Below the pieces are notes generated by a model that made no database searches, was not told where the DNA came from, and worked only from the letters and a program-made list of their open reading frames with translations. The position numbers were made by a program, and so were the translations under genes. A DNA stretch of 7,585 nt from Candidatus Bathyarchaeota archaeon (GTDB taxonomy: Archaea > Thermoproteota > Bathyarchaeia > TCS64), in the NCBI GenBank assembly GCA_003662205.1, contig QMXQ01000072.1, positions 1-7,585 on the forward strand, given 5' to 3'. Below are positions 6,003-7,585 of the stretch, in pieces; position 1 is the stretch's first letter, and each line of letters starts with the position of its first letter.

Positions 6003-7211
6003 ATGGAAGACGCCGTCAAAGAGGCGCTCTCCCTCGTGGACCCCGACCGGATTCTAGAGCTGGCCCGGGGGCTCATCAGCATCCCGAGCGTCACGGGGGA
6101 GGAGCGCGCCGTGGCGCATCACGCGCGCGATGTTCTCCACGCCTCCGGCCTCCAGGTGGAGCTGCACGGCTCCGAGGACCGGCCTATAGTGGTCTCCACC
6201 GTCAACCCTGAGGCGAGTCCGTTCCTCGTTTTCAACGGCCACCTGGACACGGTTCCCGTCGCGGACCCCGAGGCGTGGACCCGCGACCCCTTCGATCCGG
6301 TGGTGGAGGACGGCAGGCTCTACGGCCGCGGCTCCTGCGACATGAAGGCTTCCTGCGCCGTCATCATCCACATCTTGGAGGTTCTGAGCCGGCTAGGGAT
6401 GGACTGCGCCGTCGGCGCCCAACTTGTGCCCGACGAGGAGCGGGGAGGCGTCCACGGGACCCGGCTGCTGCTGGAGGAGATGAAGAAGGGGCGGCTGAGG
6501 CGGCCCGACTACGTCGTCATCGGCGAGAAGAGCAACCTGAAGGTCCGCATCGCCGAGCGGGGCTCCTTCCGCTTCTCCATCCGGTTCAGGGGTCGGGCGA
6601 CCCACACCGCCTACGCCCGGGTCGAGGGGGTCAACGCCATCGCGAAGGCGGCGAAAGGCGTCCTCGCCCTGGAGAAGCACATCGACAAGTACCACCCGTG
6701 GATCGGGCACCCCGTCCTCAGCGTCAACGCCATCCGAGGCGGCACCGTCATCAACCAGGTCCCCGCCGACTGCGTCATCGACATCGACCGCCGCCTCATC
6801 ATCGGGGAGACCGCCGAGACCGTCGCAGCCGAGGTGAAGGCCGCCCTCGACGAGGCCGGCAGGGGCGACCCCGACTGGAGGTGGGAGCTGGAGGCCGAGA
6901 GGGACGAGGCAGGCGGATACCTCTATTCGCCGCCGAGCTACACCGCCCCCGACACCGAGCTTGTGAGGGCGTTCTACCGGGCCGTCCCCCTGGCGACGGG
7001 CGCCGAGCCCGAGCTCTTCGTCGAGTGGGCGGGGGGCACCGACGGCCGCTTCTACAGGTACGCCGGCATCCAGACCGTCGGCTTCGGCCCGAGGGGGGAG
7101 CACGCCCACGGCCCCGACGAGTTCGTCTACATCGACTCCCTCATCGCCCAGGCCAAAGTCTACCTGGCTATGGTCCTAGAATTGGCGGGAATCCAAGAAC
7201 GACCTGGTTGA
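6003..7211 (+). CDS. M20-family zinc metallopeptidase/deacylase (ArgE/DapE/Acy1 type)
   Basis: This is a 402-residue cytoplasmic member of the M20 family, whose enzymes hydrolyse amide bonds of N-acyl amino acids or small peptides with two zinc ions. Metal and catalytic positions are visible. FNGHLDTVP carries His80 and Asp82, GRGSCDMKA carries the bridging Asp113 and PDEERGG carries Glu145-Glu146. GEKSNL carries Glu175, and EHAHGPDEF carries His369 near the C-terminus. GRATHTAY (197-204, His201) lies at the start of the dimerisation lid domain, which is inserted in the middle of the catalytic domain. Length and domain order are normal for ArgE/DapE. Motifs do not separate deacetylase, desuccinylase and dipeptidase activities, so no gene symbol is given. 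It is separated from anmK by 47 AT-rich bases with a possible promoter, so it may be a second transcript. A role on stem-peptide amino acids or on N-acylated products is suggested only by proximity. Confidence 0.88.
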   Translation: MEDAVKEALSLVDPDRILELARGLISIPSVTGEERAVAHHARDVLHASGLQVELHGSEDRPIVVSTVNPEASPFLVFNGHLDTVPVADPEAWTRDPFDPVVEDGRLYGRGSCDMKASCAVIIHILEVLSRLGMDCAVGAQLVPDEERGGVHGTRLLLEEMKKGRLRRPDYVVIGEKSNLKVRIAERGSFRFSIRFRGRATHTAYARVEGVNAIAKAAKGVLALEKHIDKYHPWIGHPVLSVNAIRGGTVINQVPADCVIDIDRRLIIGETAETVAAEVKAALDEAGRGDPDWRWELEAERDEAGGYLYSPPSYTAPDTELVRAFYRAVPLATGAEPELFVEWAGGTDGRFYRYAGIQTVGFGPRGEHAHGPDEFVYIDSLIAQAKVYLAMVLELAGIQERPG

Positions 7212-7227
7212 GCCGGCTGTAGCCCCC

Positions 7228-7585
7228 TCATCCCGCCCCCTTCTGGATGGAGGTCAGTATGAGGCTCCTCGTCTCCTCCTTCGCGAGGACGCCGTCCACG
7301 TAGTAGAGGGTCTCGCTCTCGTCCTTGACCAGCCCCGCCTCCGAGGAGACCCACATGTACGCCGTCGTCGCGGCGGTGATGTTGGTCCCGTCCCTGTCGA
7401 GCTGATCCTGCTCCACGCTCCTCACTTTGGCGCAGAGGTAGCGCGTCCCGTCCCCCGCCTCCACCTCCTCGAACCCCACGACGTGCTCCTTCACGCTGAG
7501 CCGTCCCCGATACGTCCTCCCGTCCGCCGTCAGGTTGTAGCCGCTCGCGTACGCCCACCCCTTCCCCTCGACGAGGGGGTAGGGA
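7228..7585 (-). CDS. C-terminal fragment of a probable secreted/surface protein of unknown function
   Basis: The minus-strand frame is open from the right edge to a TGA at 7228-7230, giving 118 codons of a C-terminus; the true start is outside the window. A GTG at 7494 gives a shorter version but is internal, because the residues before it (PYPLVEGKGWAYASGYN and onward) continue the same pattern. The opening resembles the 'FPL-x-GK-x-W-x-Y' strand of extracytoplasmic beta-rich proteins of the DUF3108/TapB-like kind. It continues with VVGFEEVEAGDGTRYLCAKV, then AYMWVSSEAGLVKDESETLYY, a layout that fits that family. I infer a beta-rich, probably exported protein, but the signal peptide or lipobox would lie off the window. 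It converges on the M20 gene with a 16-base gap and has no evident link to sugar catabolism. Confidence 0.6.
   Translation of the reverse strand, partial: PYPLVEGKGWAYASGYNLTADGRTYRGRLSVKEHVVGFEEVEAGDGTRYLCAKVRSVEQDQLDRDGTNITAATTAYMWVSSEAGLVKDESETLYYVDGVLAKEETRSLILTSIQKGAG

Noticed and set aside
6275..7222. Plus-strand ORF (315 residues) in another frame of the M20 gene
   Set aside because: It is almost wholly Arg, Gly, Pro and His and has no motif; the M20 frame carries all zinc-site motifs.
7212..7260. Possible terminator between the convergent M20 gene and the minus-strand gene
   Set aside because: The gap is only 16 bases. I see no stable hairpin followed by a T-run on either strand, only C-rich sequence.
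1..7585. CRISPR arrays, tRNAs, insertion sequences, long direct or inverted repeats
   Set aside because: Reading through both strands I found no regularly spaced repeats, tRNA-like folds, transposase motifs or terminal inverted repeats. Recurrent GAGGCGG-type words are codon-bias effects.

Overview
This GC-rich window (roughly 70% G+C by eye) is packed with seven same-strand genes, followed by one convergent gene fragment. The codon habits are heavy AGG for arginine, regular ATA for isoleucine, GTG starts and GGTGA-type ribosome binding sites. Together with a TATA-like box in a short AT-rich gap, they suggest a GC-rich archaeon, possibly Bathyarchaeia-like. Some bacteria with AGG-rich codon use (for example Synergistota or Bipolaricaulota) are not excluded. 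There is no rRNA or other taxonomic marker here, so the domain call is only moderately supported.

Layout. Positions 1-507 hold the C-terminal half of a BadF/BadG-type amino-sugar kinase. At 512-1405 is MurQ, the MurNAc-6-phosphate etherase. At 1410-2408 is an unassigned protein resembling TIM-barrel glycosidases. At 2405-3577 is NamZ, a DUF1343/GH171 exo-beta-N-acetylmuramidase. At 3579-4754 is NagA, the GlcNAc-6-phosphate deacetylase. At 4741-5955 is AnmK, the anhydro-MurNAc kinase. These six genes are separated by at most 4 bases or overlap, and are almost certainly one operon. After a 47-base AT-rich gap with a TATA-like box comes an M20 metallopeptidase/deacylase (6003-7211). The C-terminal end of a probable surface or secreted protein lies on the minus strand at the right edge (7228-7585).

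How the genes work together. The operon reads as a route for catabolism of peptidoglycan sugars. NamZ would release MurNAc from the non-reducing end of wall fragments. The BadF-type kinase would phosphorylate MurNAc and/or GlcNAc, and AnmK would convert 1,6-anhydro-MurNAc to MurNAc-6-P. MurQ would remove D-lactate to give GlcNAc-6-P, and NagA would deacetylate that to glucosamine-6-P. The M20 enzyme could act on amino acids or peptides from the stem, but that is only inference. The TIM-barrel-like protein is the one operon member without an assigned reaction. Glucosamine-6-P deaminase, a sugar transporter and a regulator are not in the window. If the host is an archaeon, which makes no MurNAc, the operon would be a scavenging pathway for bacterial cell walls. 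That, with the unassigned gene, is the main point of interest.
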